From assembly GCA_934256705.1 (NCBI GenBank), contig CAKQPF010000009.1, positions 20,060-84,059 on the forward strand: a stretch of DNA of 64,000 nt, given 5' to 3'. This DNA comes from an uncultured Prevotella sp. (lineage in GTDB: Bacteria; Bacteroidota; Bacteroidia; Bacteroidales; Bacteroidaceae). Under the pieces are notes generated by a model. That model worked only from the letters and a program-made list of their open reading frames with translations. It searched no databases and was not told the DNA's origin. The position numbers were made by a program, and so were the translations under genes. Positions 32,878 to 41,415 of this stretch are shown piece by piece (the first letter of the stretch is position 1; the number at the start of each line of letters is the position of its first letter).

Positions 32878-35800
32878 CTATTCCTGATCTATGAACTCTC
32901 CCGGCTTCATGCCAAACTGCTTCTGGAAGCATTTGGAGAAATAGCTTGGACTGCTGAATCCCACCATATAGCAGACCTCATTGATGCGGTATTTGCCGCT
33001 CTTGAGCAAGGTGGCAGCCTTCTTCAGCTTCACTAATTGAATCATTTCATTAGGCGTTACATCTACCAAAGCCTTGATTTTGGCAAACAAAGAACTACGG
33101 CTGATGTTCATCTGTTCGGCAAGGAAGACGACGCTGAGGGAAGGATTGGTGAGGTTGTCCTCAATCAACTGCTTCATCTTGAGCAGGAAATCATTGTCCA
33201 CCTCATTGCTACCAATCTCTGTAATAGGCTCCAACGGCATGTGGGAGTATTTGCTTTGCAGCAGTTTACGCATCTCCAGCATATTGCGTATGCACGCTTC
33301 GAGATACTTCATGGAGAAAGGTTTCTCGATGTAGGCATCGGCTCCGCAGTTCATTCCCTCTGTCTTGCTGCCGTCATCAGTCTTTGCAGTGAGCATGATA
33401 AACGGTATATGACTGGTAGAAGGGTCCTTGCGGATGCGGCGACACAGTTCGTCTCCGTCCATTTCAGGCATCATCCAGTCGCTCACTATCATGGTGATAG
33501 AAGGGTGAATGCGCAGCAATTCCATACCTTTCACGCCGTTTTCTGCCGTAAATACCTGATAGGTTTCGGCAAAATTGGAGGCGATAAACTGTCGCATATC
33601 ATCGTCATCCTCCACTATGAGCATAGCAGCCTTGCTGGATTTAGCCTCGTTTCCTGCGGCAAGGGCATTCTCTTCATTCCTTTCAGTCTCGTGGTTTTCG
33701 GCATCAAGCACCTGATGTGTCAGTTCGCTTTCAGCCTCTTCGCCTACAGCAGCGTCCTGCTGATGTATCGGAAGCGTGACTATGAACGTCGCACCTTTGC
33801 CTACTTCCGACCTGACTTCCACCTTACCATGATGTGCTTCCACGAGATTCTTCACGATATTGAGACCTATTCCCGTGCCCGGCTTGTTGTCCTTGGCCTG
33901 ATAGAAGGCGGAGAATATCTTCTTTTGCTCGTCAGAATCTATGCCATCTCCATTGTCTGTCACGATGATGCGGAAGTGTTCGCTGTCAGCAATCTCACAA
34001 CTCAGGCACACATAGTCCTTGGTATATTTGTTGGCATTGGTCATCAGGTTGCTGACTACCTTGGTGATGCACTCGGTATCAATGACGGCGGCGAAGTCAT
34101 CCTTAGGATATTTCACCTCAAGAGTGGTGCCGTTCTTGCGCAATGTCGGCTCAAATCTCTCCACTACGGCAGATATGAGCCTGGAGATGTTCTGCAATTT
34201 GAAATGCACCTGCATGCCGCTTTGCTGCACTTTGTTGAAGTCGAGCAGCTGGTTGACCAGATTGAGCAGTCGCTGCGCGTTCCTGTCAATGACATCAATG
34301 GTGGCATTCATGGCGCGACTGTCCTTTGTCGTGCCACTGAGCTTGGCCCATTCTCCCTTCAGATTCTCCAGCGGACCGATGATAAGAGATACTGGAGTCC
34401 TGATTTCATGGGCAATCATGGTGAAGAACTGCAGTCTGGCATCCCTCACTTCCTGTTGCTGCTTTTCCTCCAGAGCATCGAGTTCGAGCTGATGGCGACG
34501 CTTTTCGCGCTTCACTCTGATGTGGGTGTAGAGCCATACAAGGCCGATGATGATCAGCAGATACAGTGCTTTTGCCGGCAAGGACCACCAGAACGGCGGA
34601 TGGATTCTTATTCTCAGTTGGGCATCTTCCTTGCTCCATACACCGTCATTGTTGGCTGCTTTCACGCGGAAAGTGTAAGTGCCGTATGGAAGGTTCGTGT
34701 ATGTGGCTCGGTGTTCGTGGGTTGTGGTCCAGTCTTTGTCGAACCCTTCGAGCATGTAAGCATACTGGTTCTTCTCAGGAGAGACATAGCTCAGTGCGGC
34801 AAAAGAGATGTTTATGACGTTGTCACTGTAGGAAAGTTCCAGTTGTTTGATAAGTCCGAGCGACTCAGGCAGTTTGTCCGAGCCCACTTCCACGTGCTTA
34901 TTGAATAGTTCGAGCGAAGTGATGGCCACGGGAGGTGCTACATGATTGACCTTCACCTGATATGGATAGAAGGCATTGAAGCCCTGTGTGGTGCCGAAAT
35001 AGATGCGTCCATCCGATGCGAGGAGTCCGCTGTTGGGCAGGAACTGGTCGCAGGTGAGTCCGTCATAGCGATTGAACACCTGCACAGGTTCGCCGGGAAC
35101 GTATCTCACTATGCCCTTGCTTGACGACAGCCACAGTTCGCCTTGCACCTCGATGATGGAGGTGAAGTCCTGTGAAGGCGCATTTACGTCGGCTTTGGAG
35201 AACTTACCAGTGGCGACATTGTAAGTATATAGTCCCACATTGGTGGCAATATACATCCGGTCTTTGCCATTGAAATGCAGACAGTTGATCTGACTTCCTG
35301 GCATGGTGGCACTGCCTCCATCGCCGTGCATGAACTGTTTCCACGCCTTGTTGGCACCATATCGCCACAGTCCGTTGCCCTGCGTGCCGAACCATACGTT
35401 GCCCTGTCTGTCTTCATCGATGTCGATGGTGAGGCTATTGAGTGTCTTTACCATGTCAAAGGCATTCTTTCCTTCATTGAATATGAAAGCCTTGTTCATG
35501 GAAGTGGCCCACAACCTGTGCCTGCTGTCACGGAAAAGGCAGTAGCAACTGCTTCCTGCCGGTGCATTTTCGAGCCGGTATGTCTTTGTGGCTCCTGTCG
35601 TCATATCCATGCGGATGATGTCAGAACCGTAAGTTCCGAGCCACAAAGTGGACCCTTCAGCGAGCAAGGCGTGGACATTATATTTCCTCATGGCAGCCTT
35701 GCCGGGGAAATTCACGAACTTTCCGCTGACGGGATCATAGCAGTCGAGGCCAGCATCATCGGTGGCAATCCATATACGGTGGAGGGCATCTTCGACGAAT

Positions 35801-36870
35801 CTGCCCACCACATTACCTTTGAAGTCACCCTCATTGTCGCCGAAATAGGCTTTGAACCTGTTGTCGAAAGCCGCGGAAGGGATGTATCTGACGCCGCTAT
35901 AGAATGTACCTACCCATAGTCCGCCTTCGCGATCGGAGGCTATGCTGTAGATAAACCGGTCGAGAGGGTTGCTGGATGATGCGCTCTTCTCTGAGAGAAT
36001 GCGCCATGAATTCTTCTGAAAATCATATTCTACCAGTCCATCGTCACTGCCTACAAGCACCTGTGAACCGCTGACGGAATGCAGATTATGGATATGGTGC
36101 ATGGCATTGCTCAGCGAAGCACTGACAAGGAGCTTTGCACTACCGTCCACATTGACCTGATAGAGTCCGTCTTCCCATGTTCCGATGAGGATGCTTCCGT
36201 CAGGATTAGCCGCCATAGCCATGCCTCCGATAGGCAGATTGGGGTCTTTCAGCTTGAAAGGTTCAAACTGATTTGATGACTTGTTGAGCCGCATCAGTGC
36301 CTGTCTGGCCTTTGAAGGACGACCGGACAGTGCCCAGACCTGATTGTTTGCGTCAATCAGGGTGCAGTTGACGTTGCCTGAACACTGCTTCATGGGATAG
36401 TTGCGGCATTCATGAGACGAGAGATTATAGCAGAAAATTCCCTTTTGCGATGTGGAAATCCATACGTTATGGTTGGCATCTATGGAGAGATGCGCCACAT
36501 GGGAGTTGATGCTTTTGTCGATAAGAGTGAACTGCTCAGTCTGGAAACTGAAGAAATAAGCACCGCTCATGGTTCCGAGCAGCAATCCTTCATCGCAGGC
36601 GGCAAGGGTGGAAATGAACTGGTCCAGCACCTTGTTGTTGTAGAACGTCTGCACTGTATAGCCGTCATAGCGGCACAATCCGTTGTCGGTGCCGAACCAT
36701 ATATATCCGTTTTTGTCCTGTACGATGCTGCGCACGGCATTGCTTGGCAGTCCGGAATTCATGGAAATGGAGCGTACCAGCGATGCGTCTGCGATGTTCA
36801 TAGCCGAAGAAATGGCGGGCATCATCATCATCCACAGGATGGCAGTCAGGATAGTTACGGTTTTTCTCAT
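32878..36870 (-). CDS. Hybrid two-component system regulator (HTCS)
   Basis: A 1330-residue one-protein sensor, kinase and transcription factor, normally controlling nutrient-utilisation loci. Order: signal peptide (1-23), two seven-bladed propellers of Reg_prop repeats such as GYIWFGTDNGLCRYDG (about 25-700), Y_Y_Y domain (about 720-780), membrane helix LYLLIIIGLVWLY (about 785-800), HisKA with phospho-acceptor His in AHEIRTPVS (821), HATPase with GTGIGLNIVKNL (about 998), receiver domain 1083-1200 with Asp1131 in SDWMMPEMDG, and an AraC helix-turn-helix (about 1225-1330). The start at 36870 is chosen for its signal peptide. A -7 box TATATTTGC lies at 37039-37047. Between it and the ATG the leader carries GGTTGT and ATATCAA repeats. 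The inducer is unknown; the nearest structural genes are peptidases. Confidence 0.94.
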   Translation of the reverse strand: MRKTVTILTAILWMMMMPAISSAMNIADASLVRSISMNSGLPSNAVRSIVQDKNGYIWFGTDNGLCRYDGYTVQTFYNNKVLDQFISTLAACDEGLLLGTMSGAYFFSFQTEQFTLIDKSINSHVAHLSIDANHNVWISTSQKGIFCYNLSSHECRNYPMKQCSGNVNCTLIDANNQVWALSGRPSKARQALMRLNKSSNQFEPFKLKDPNLPIGGMAMAANPDGSILIGTWEDGLYQVNVDGSAKLLVSASLSNAMHHIHNLHSVSGSQVLVGSDDGLVEYDFQKNSWRILSEKSASSSNPLDRFIYSIASDREGGLWVGTFYSGVRYIPSAAFDNRFKAYFGDNEGDFKGNVVGRFVEDALHRIWIATDDAGLDCYDPVSGKFVNFPGKAAMRKYNVHALLAEGSTLWLGTYGSDIIRMDMTTGATKTYRLENAPAGSSCYCLFRDSRHRLWATSMNKAFIFNEGKNAFDMVKTLNSLTIDIDEDRQGNVWFGTQGNGLWRYGANKAWKQFMHGDGGSATMPGSQINCLHFNGKDRMYIATNVGLYTYNVATGKFSKADVNAPSQDFTSIIEVQGELWLSSSKGIVRYVPGEPVQVFNRYDGLTCDQFLPNSGLLASDGRIYFGTTQGFNAFYPYQVKVNHVAPPVAITSLELFNKHVEVGSDKLPESLGLIKQLELSYSDNVINISFAALSYVSPEKNQYAYMLEGFDKDWTTTHEHRATYTNLPYGTYTFRVKAANNDGVWSKEDAQLRIRIHPPFWWSLPAKALYLLIIIGLVWLYTHIRVKREKRRHQLELDALEEKQQQEVRDARLQFFTMIAHEIRTPVSLIIGPLENLKGEWAKLSGTTKDSRAMNATIDVIDRNAQRLLNLVNQLLDFNKVQQSGMQVHFKLQNISRLISAVVERFEPTLRKNGTTLEVKYPKDDFAAVIDTECITKVVSNLMTNANKYTKDYVCLSCEIADSEHFRIIVTDNGDGIDSDEQKKIFSAFYQAKDNKPGTGIGLNIVKNLVEAHHGKVEVRSEVGKGATFIVTLPIHQQDAAVGEEAESELTHQVLDAENHETERNEENALAAGNEAKSSKAAMLIVEDDDDMRQFIASNFAETYQVFTAENGVKGMELLRIHPSITMIVSDWMMPEMDGDELCRRIRKDPSTSHIPFIMLTAKTDDGSKTEGMNCGADAYIEKPFSMKYLEACIRNMLEMRKLLQSKYSHMPLEPITEIGSNEVDNDFLLKMKQLIEDNLTNPSLSVVFLAEQMNISRSSLFAKIKALVDVTPNEMIQLVKLKKAATLLKSGKYRINEVCYMVGFSSPSYFSKCFQKQFGMKPGEFIDQE

Positions 36871-36887
36871 GTCGGGTGGTTGAGGAT

Positions 36888-37085
36888 AAAATAAAATATC
36901 AATAGATAAAAATAGGGTTGTTGGTTGTGGGTTGTTGGTTGTAGGTTTTTTTGGCGGAGTTTGTTTATGGGCATAAATCTCTGGTGAATATGAAAATATC
37001 AACAGATAAAGAAATAAAATATCAACAGATAAAAACATGCAAATATATTTTTTTTATTTTTATCCATTGATATTTTATTTTATAT
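36888..37085. repeat. ATATCAATAGATAAA motifs and GGTTGT array in the HTCS leader
   Basis: Direct copies AATATCAATAGATAAA (about 36893), AATATCAACAGATAAA (about 36992 and 37018) and one inverted copy TTTATCCATTGATATTTTA-like (about 37058). A GGTTGTTGGTTGTGG array lies at 36913-36950. The same AT-rich motif occurs near 5440 and 39945 at the end of composite repeat copies A and C. Confidence 0.7.
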
Positions 37086-37109
37086 CCTACCAAACCGGGT
37101 GATAACCGA

Positions 37110-39263
37110 TTATCTTGTCTTTATCAGGTTCCACTTAGGCGGGTCAATGCCGAGGAGGTTCTTGACGAAGAAATCGTAGCGTTTGTGCTCACCGAAGTCC
37201 TCTCCCATGGTGTGGTCAGCGCCAGGAATGATGACAAACTCAAACTCCTTGTTGGCCTTGATGAGAGCATTGACCAGCTGATAAGTGCTTGAAGGATCGA
37301 CATTGTCGTCGATTTCGCCGAGCACGAGCATCAGAGGACGCTCCAGTCTGTGAGCCATCTCCACGTTGCTTGACTCCACATAGCTGGAGTCAACGGGCCA
37401 GCTCATCCACTGTTCGTTCCACCATATCTTGTCCATTCGGTTGTCATGGCATCCGCATGAGCTGTAAGCGGCCTTGTAGAAGTCGCCGTGAGTCAATACG
37501 GCAGTGGTGCTTTCCTGTCCTCCAGCCGACATACCATAGATGGCTACATTGTTTATATCCATGTAAGGATACTTCTTTGCAGCCTCCTTTATCCAAAGGA
37601 TGCGGTCAGGGAGTCCGGCATCCTTGAGGTTCTTATAGCATATTTCCTCGAATTTCTTGCCTCTGTAAGATGTGCCCATCGCGTCAAGCTGCACCACGAT
37701 GAAGCCGAGTTCGGCAAGCGAAGTGCTGGTCCAGTTGTGCGGACGGAAGCTCTTTGGCACGTAGGCATCGCCAGGACCGGAATATATATACTCGATGATA
37801 GGGTACTTCTTGTTAGGGTCGAAGTTTGTAGGGCGGGTGATCATGCCCCACATATCCGTCTTTCCGTCGCGTCCTTTCGCCACGAACACTTCCGGAGCTC
37901 TCCATCCGTACTCCTTGATCTTGGAGAGGTCTGCAGTCTCCAGCTTTGTCAGGAGTTTGCCGCTGCGTGCATCTCTCAGCACGGTGACAGGAGCAGTGTC
38001 AATCTTTGAGTATGTATCCACGAGATAGCGGAAGTCGTAGGAGAAGAGAGCGCTGTGGGTTCCTTCCTCCGGAGTGAGGTCAATCATGTTGCTGCCATCC
38101 ATGTTGATCTTGTAGCAATGGATGAAGTAAGGGTCCTCATTCTTGTTGACACCGCTTGCGGAGAAGTATATTTCGCCCTTTCCCTCATCGACGCGGAGCA
38201 CCTTTCGCATGAACCATTCGCCCTTGGTGATCTGCCTGATCGGTTTGCCGGTAGCCACATCATAGAGATATATGTGGTTCCAGTTGTCGCGTTCGCTGGT
38301 CCATAGGAGCTGTTTGCCGTTGTTGATGAACTTTCTCCACAGTCTGCTGTAGTTGACAAAGGTATTCGCTTTCTCCTCCACGATTACGCGTAGAGCCCCT
38401 GTCTTGGCATTCATTGCGAGCATCTGGTAGAGATGATGTCCGCGCTGGTTGTACTCCATTGTGACTTCCTTGCTGTCAGGAGTCCATTGGAGCCATTCCA
38501 GTTCATACTGGTTTTCTATCTGGTGAGGGTCAGCCTCCACCTTTTCGCCCGTAGCTACATTGATGATTACGGGGTAATGCTGCGGCACCATGTCGCCCGG
38601 CTTTGCGTATTCCTGCTTGTGGAGGATAGGCTGCAGCTGGTCTTCAGGCGATGATTCCACATAATATACATATCTCTTCTCCACTGGAGTGCGCTTGCAT
38701 ACGAGGATATACTTGCCGTCCGGGCTCCACTGAATGCGGTTGCTGTAGTATTTCCCGATGGTTCCATCCTGCGTGAGTATGCGCTTTGCCTTGTTGTAAG
38801 GCTTACCTGCCTCATGCACCACGACGTTGTAGCCCTCGATGTATGCCTCTGTCTTGCCGTCAGGAGAGAGCACGGGGTAAGCCTTGTTCTCTTCATCCAC
38901 CTCCATCCAGTGAGGCTTCTTCACTCTGCCGAACTGCGGTTTCTCCGCCACATAAGGCTTTATGCCGAGAGCTTTGCGCATGGCCTCATAGTTATCGTAT
39001 GTCTTTTTCTTGCCCTTGTCGGCATTGTAGGAGATGTACTTCTTGCCCTGTGGAGTGGAAATCTGATAGTGCAGCACGTGGGAAGAGTCGCACCACGCCA
39101 CATATCTCGCCCAGTTATAGACCGAGTCGGCCTGGAAGTATTGGTTTACGGCATACGCTCTGTTGTAATCCTCCACTGTGCCCTGTGCGGAAGCATTGGC
39201 AGATGGCATCATCAGAGCCATGCCCAATAGCAGCGGAAGGCGTGAGAAAAGTCTGTTTTTCAT
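37110..39263 (-). CDS. S9 family dipeptidyl peptidase (DPP IV-like)
   Basis: Serine exopeptidase expected to remove N-terminal dipeptides in the periplasm. The 717-residue precursor has a signal peptide (about 1-27), an N-terminal eight-bladed propeller (about 60-450) and an alpha/beta hydrolase domain. Catalytic residues: Ser579 in YGMSAGGQES, Asp653 in GEIDDNVD and His684 in GADHTMG. The family usually has GWSYGG at the nucleophile; here GMSAGG. The ATG at 39263 starts the signal peptide; the ORF upstream is an artefact of a GGTTGT array. A -7 box TATCTTTG is at 39466-39473. It lies upstream of the HTCS gene in the same orientation. Confidence 0.92.
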   Translation of the reverse strand: MKNRLFSRLPLLLGMALMMPSANASAQGTVEDYNRAYAVNQYFQADSVYNWARYVAWCDSSHVLHYQISTPQGKKYISYNADKGKKKTYDNYEAMRKALGIKPYVAEKPQFGRVKKPHWMEVDEENKAYPVLSPDGKTEAYIEGYNVVVHEAGKPYNKAKRILTQDGTIGKYYSNRIQWSPDGKYILVCKRTPVEKRYVYYVESSPEDQLQPILHKQEYAKPGDMVPQHYPVIINVATGEKVEADPHQIENQYELEWLQWTPDSKEVTMEYNQRGHHLYQMLAMNAKTGALRVIVEEKANTFVNYSRLWRKFINNGKQLLWTSERDNWNHIYLYDVATGKPIRQITKGEWFMRKVLRVDEGKGEIYFSASGVNKNEDPYFIHCYKINMDGSNMIDLTPEEGTHSALFSYDFRYLVDTYSKIDTAPVTVLRDARSGKLLTKLETADLSKIKEYGWRAPEVFVAKGRDGKTDMWGMITRPTNFDPNKKYPIIEYIYSGPGDAYVPKSFRPHNWTSTSLAELGFIVVQLDAMGTSYRGKKFEEICYKNLKDAGLPDRILWIKEAAKKYPYMDINNVAIYGMSAGGQESTTAVLTHGDFYKAAYSSCGCHDNRMDKIWWNEQWMSWPVDSSYVESSNVEMAHRLERPLMLVLGEIDDNVDPSSTYQLVNALIKANKEFEFVIIPGADHTMGEDFGEHKRYDFFVKNLLGIDPPKWNLIKTR

Positions 39264-39282
39264 ACGATAAGTTATTTTAGAT

Positions 39283-39440
39283 GGTGGTTGGTTTTGGGTT
39301 GTTGGTTTTTGGTTTTTGTTGTCGGTTTTTGGTTTTGGGTTTTTGGTTTTTGGTTGTCGGTTGTTGATTATGGTGTATAAACCAGAAAGAGGCAAAGCAT
39401 ACTAACCGATAACCAACAACCGGCAACCCACAACCCACAA
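39283..39440. repeat. Inverted GGTTGT/CAACC arrays upstream of the DPP IV gene
   Basis: A G-rich arm (39283-39368) and a C-rich arm (39401-39440, CAACAACCGGCAACCCACAA) could form a long hairpin in the 5' leader of the peptidase mRNA. Confidence 0.75.
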
Positions 39441-39473
39441 AAGTATAAATATCTGAAATTGCCTACAAAGATA

Positions 39474-39766
39474 CATCTTTATTTTCATAATAAAAACTAA
39501 AAGTCACCTTTTTTCATCGCAGACACATCTTTTGTGCGGAAATGCCATTTACCATGTGTAGAATAGCGGCTTTGCAAGGCATATCCAATAGCCGTCATGC
39601 GTATTCATGAAGCCTTTCTGATGCCTGTCAGAGTATGGCGGAGCCTTGCATGGGAAACACGTCCGGATGGTAGGCGGAAGAGTGGGGTAGCGATGGCTTT
39701 TGCCGTCAGGAATTGTCCGATTTTTCCGATAAATGCCGATGGTTTTTGAGTGGTCTTGTAACTAAT
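39474..39766. other. Intergenic stretch without recognised features
   Basis: Part of the 811-base gap between the DPP IV gene and the zincin gene at 40075. I see no credible ORF, RNA gene or repeat from about 39474 to 39766; short G+C-rich patches such as TGGCGGAGCCTTGCATGG may be decayed coding DNA, but no protein family can be named. Confidence 0.5.
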
Positions 39767-39962
39767 TGATAGTTAACAGGTTGTAAAAGCTATGTTTTTA
39801 GGGTGCAAAAGCATAGCTTTTACAGCGTAATATCATAGCTTTTACGATGCAATAACTATGCTTTTGCGTCGCAATATCTCAGCTATCGCTTTGCGAAAGC
39901 ATTTTGTTCACGTTTTTGTTCTGTTTTTCTTGTTGCAGAAAATAAAACATCAATGGATAAAG
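39767..39962. repeat. Composite GCATAG repeat element, copy C
   Basis: Begins TGATAGTTAACAGGTTGT, continues with AAAAGCATAGC and inverted GCTATGC units to about 39890, then a GCTTTGCGAAAGC hairpin, the T-rich tail TTTTTGTTCTGTTTTTC and an AAACATCAATGGATAAA motif. Same order of parts as copy A. Lies beyond the 3' end of the minus-strand gene at 40075. Confidence 0.8.
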
Positions 39963-39966
39963 TATT

Positions 39967-40077
39967 GTTGTTGTCTTGTGGTTTTGTTGTTTAGTGGTTT
40001 TGTTGTTTGTTTGGTTGTATTGCTCTTACATCCAACAAAATCACTAAACAACTAAACCACTAAACAACAAAAAATCA
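39967..40077. repeat. Inverted pair of TTGTTTAGTGG-type arrays
   Basis: A GGTTTTGTTGTTTAGTGG-rich arm (39967-40020) is followed by a CCACTAAACAACAAAA-rich arm (40029-40077), giving a hairpin at the very end of the gene at 40075. This is a variant of the GGTTGT family. Confidence 0.7.
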
Positions 40078-41415
40078 ACGCCCAAGAGAGCTGAGAGGTG
40101 TGCAGTTGGTCTTCACTTCGTATGGGAAGAGGCGGGAGGAAGGGTCGAGCGAGTGGTTGGCAGGGGCACCCATCACCACGAGATATAGTGCTTTCAGCGG
40201 ATGGGACGCAGGAGTGTCGAGGGCGACCTTGCCGTTGGTGGCATCACACATCGGACTGTAGATGCACTCGTCAGTGTCTGCCGTTATGCCGACCAGTCCG
40301 TAGCGATAGCCGATGGTCCGTGCCATCCTGTCTCTGGAAGCCTTAAGCGGTCTGCCGTTCTCGTCGAGACCACGGAAACTGACCGTCACCTTCCTGCCTT
40401 GCTCAGGCACCTGGAGCTTGATGGCATTGAAACCGTAGTTCTCGGGAATGAGGGCAGTGTCAGGACGGAAACAGCCGTTCTTCTGCCTTGTCATTCTTGT
40501 GTCGAAAGAGCATGCGTAAGGGCGAGTCTCCTTGCGGGCATAGTCCAGGTCGAAATTCACGAGGTGACGATAGCATTCGAACATCTCGTCGTTCAGCTGC
40601 TTCTGGCTCATAGCGTACTTGCGCTTGTAGGTGATGACAGGGTCTTCGCCCCTTTTTCCCTCGCGATAGAGCTGCGCGATGCTCTCCAGCCCATGCTTCT
40701 CAGCCCACCATTCTATGACGTAAGGCGAATGGTAGATGTTGTCCATGTGGAGGAAACCCTTGTGGGTGAGCTGGCGGAAAGCGTCGAAATGAAACCTTTC
40801 ATCAGTCAGCCAGTCGGGATTCACGCGCCAGAGCATCCATTGGGAAGTCATCTCATAGAATCCGCTGCCACCCCATGCCTCGCCTTTGCGGTCAGCAATG
40901 ATCTGCAGTTGGAAACTATGTCCCAGTTCATGCGCCAGGCAGTTGAGCTTCCTGTCCTGTATCCGGTTTGGCGTTACCCACAGCGCACCGATGAAATCAT
41001 CGTATGTGCCGCCATAGGCGGTGCCTTCCAGGGAATAGTTTATCATGACCATCATCTTGTATCTGTCGCATATACTGCCGGGCAATGAGAATTTCAGCGT
41101 GTCACGGAAGAAGCGGTAGAAGTGCTCCACCTTGGTCTGGAGATTGCCGAGGTCGAAGTTCATCGGCTGACCTTCGAGGGAAGGAGCGTTCCGCGTGTCG
41201 TCGCCGAACGGCTTCTCCCAAAGGTATATGATGTTCTGTGTCTGCGAACTGTGCCGCCATCCCCATCTCGCATTGTCGTCATTGAAGTCGTATGGCTTCA
41301 GGGAATCGGGCATGAAGATGAGTTTCTGCCGTGCTTCGCATCTCTCCTGTGTCTGTGCCAGGCAAGGCAAAGATGAGGCAAAGATGACCAGCGGAAGGAT
41401 AAGTCTCGTTCTCAT
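40075..41415 (-). CDS. Secreted HExxH metalloprotease-like protein (DUF6055-like)
   Basis: A 446-residue secreted zincin-like protein. Signal peptide 1-20 (ending CLA), then a catalytic domain with HELGHSFQ (HExxH at 162-166) and GGSGFYEMTSQWMLW following. The catalytic region is clearly related to that of the protein at 30399 (HEVGHSFQ), which carries extra C-terminal domains absent here. The ATG overlaps the stop of the upstream SusD gene by four bases, so it is translationally coupled and belongs to the large FAS1/SusCD locus, of which it is the last gene. Proteolytic activity and substrate are inferred; a broken or repurposed active site cannot be excluded. Confidence 0.82.
   Translation of the reverse strand: MRTRLILPLVIFASSLPCLAQTQERCEARQKLIFMPDSLKPYDFNDDNARWGWRHSSQTQNIIYLWEKPFGDDTRNAPSLEGQPMNFDLGNLQTKVEHFYRFFRDTLKFSLPGSICDRYKMMVMINYSLEGTAYGGTYDDFIGALWVTPNRIQDRKLNCLAHELGHSFQLQIIADRKGEAWGGSGFYEMTSQWMLWRVNPDWLTDERFHFDAFRQLTHKGFLHMDNIYHSPYVIEWWAEKHGLESIAQLYREGKRGEDPVITYKRKYAMSQKQLNDEMFECYRHLVNFDLDYARKETRPYACSFDTRMTRQKNGCFRPDTALIPENYGFNAIKLQVPEQGRKVTVSFRGLDENGRPLKASRDRMARTIGYRYGLVGITADTDECIYSPMCDATNGKVALDTPASHPLKALYLVVMGAPANHSLDPSSRLFPYEVKTNCTPLSSLGR

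Noticed and set aside
33037..34908. 623-codon ORF on the plus strand opposite the HTCS gene
   Set aside because: It is antisense to a gene with complete, ordered domains; the translation has no domain motifs and is a by-product of codon bias. The same applies to long antisense ORFs at 48701-49702, 27619-28386 and 50198-51184.
39264..39395. N-terminal extension of the DPP IV gene
   Set aside because: The extension is a translation of a GGTTGT array (repeated Lys/Pro/Gln/Thr/Asn) and would bury the signal peptide.
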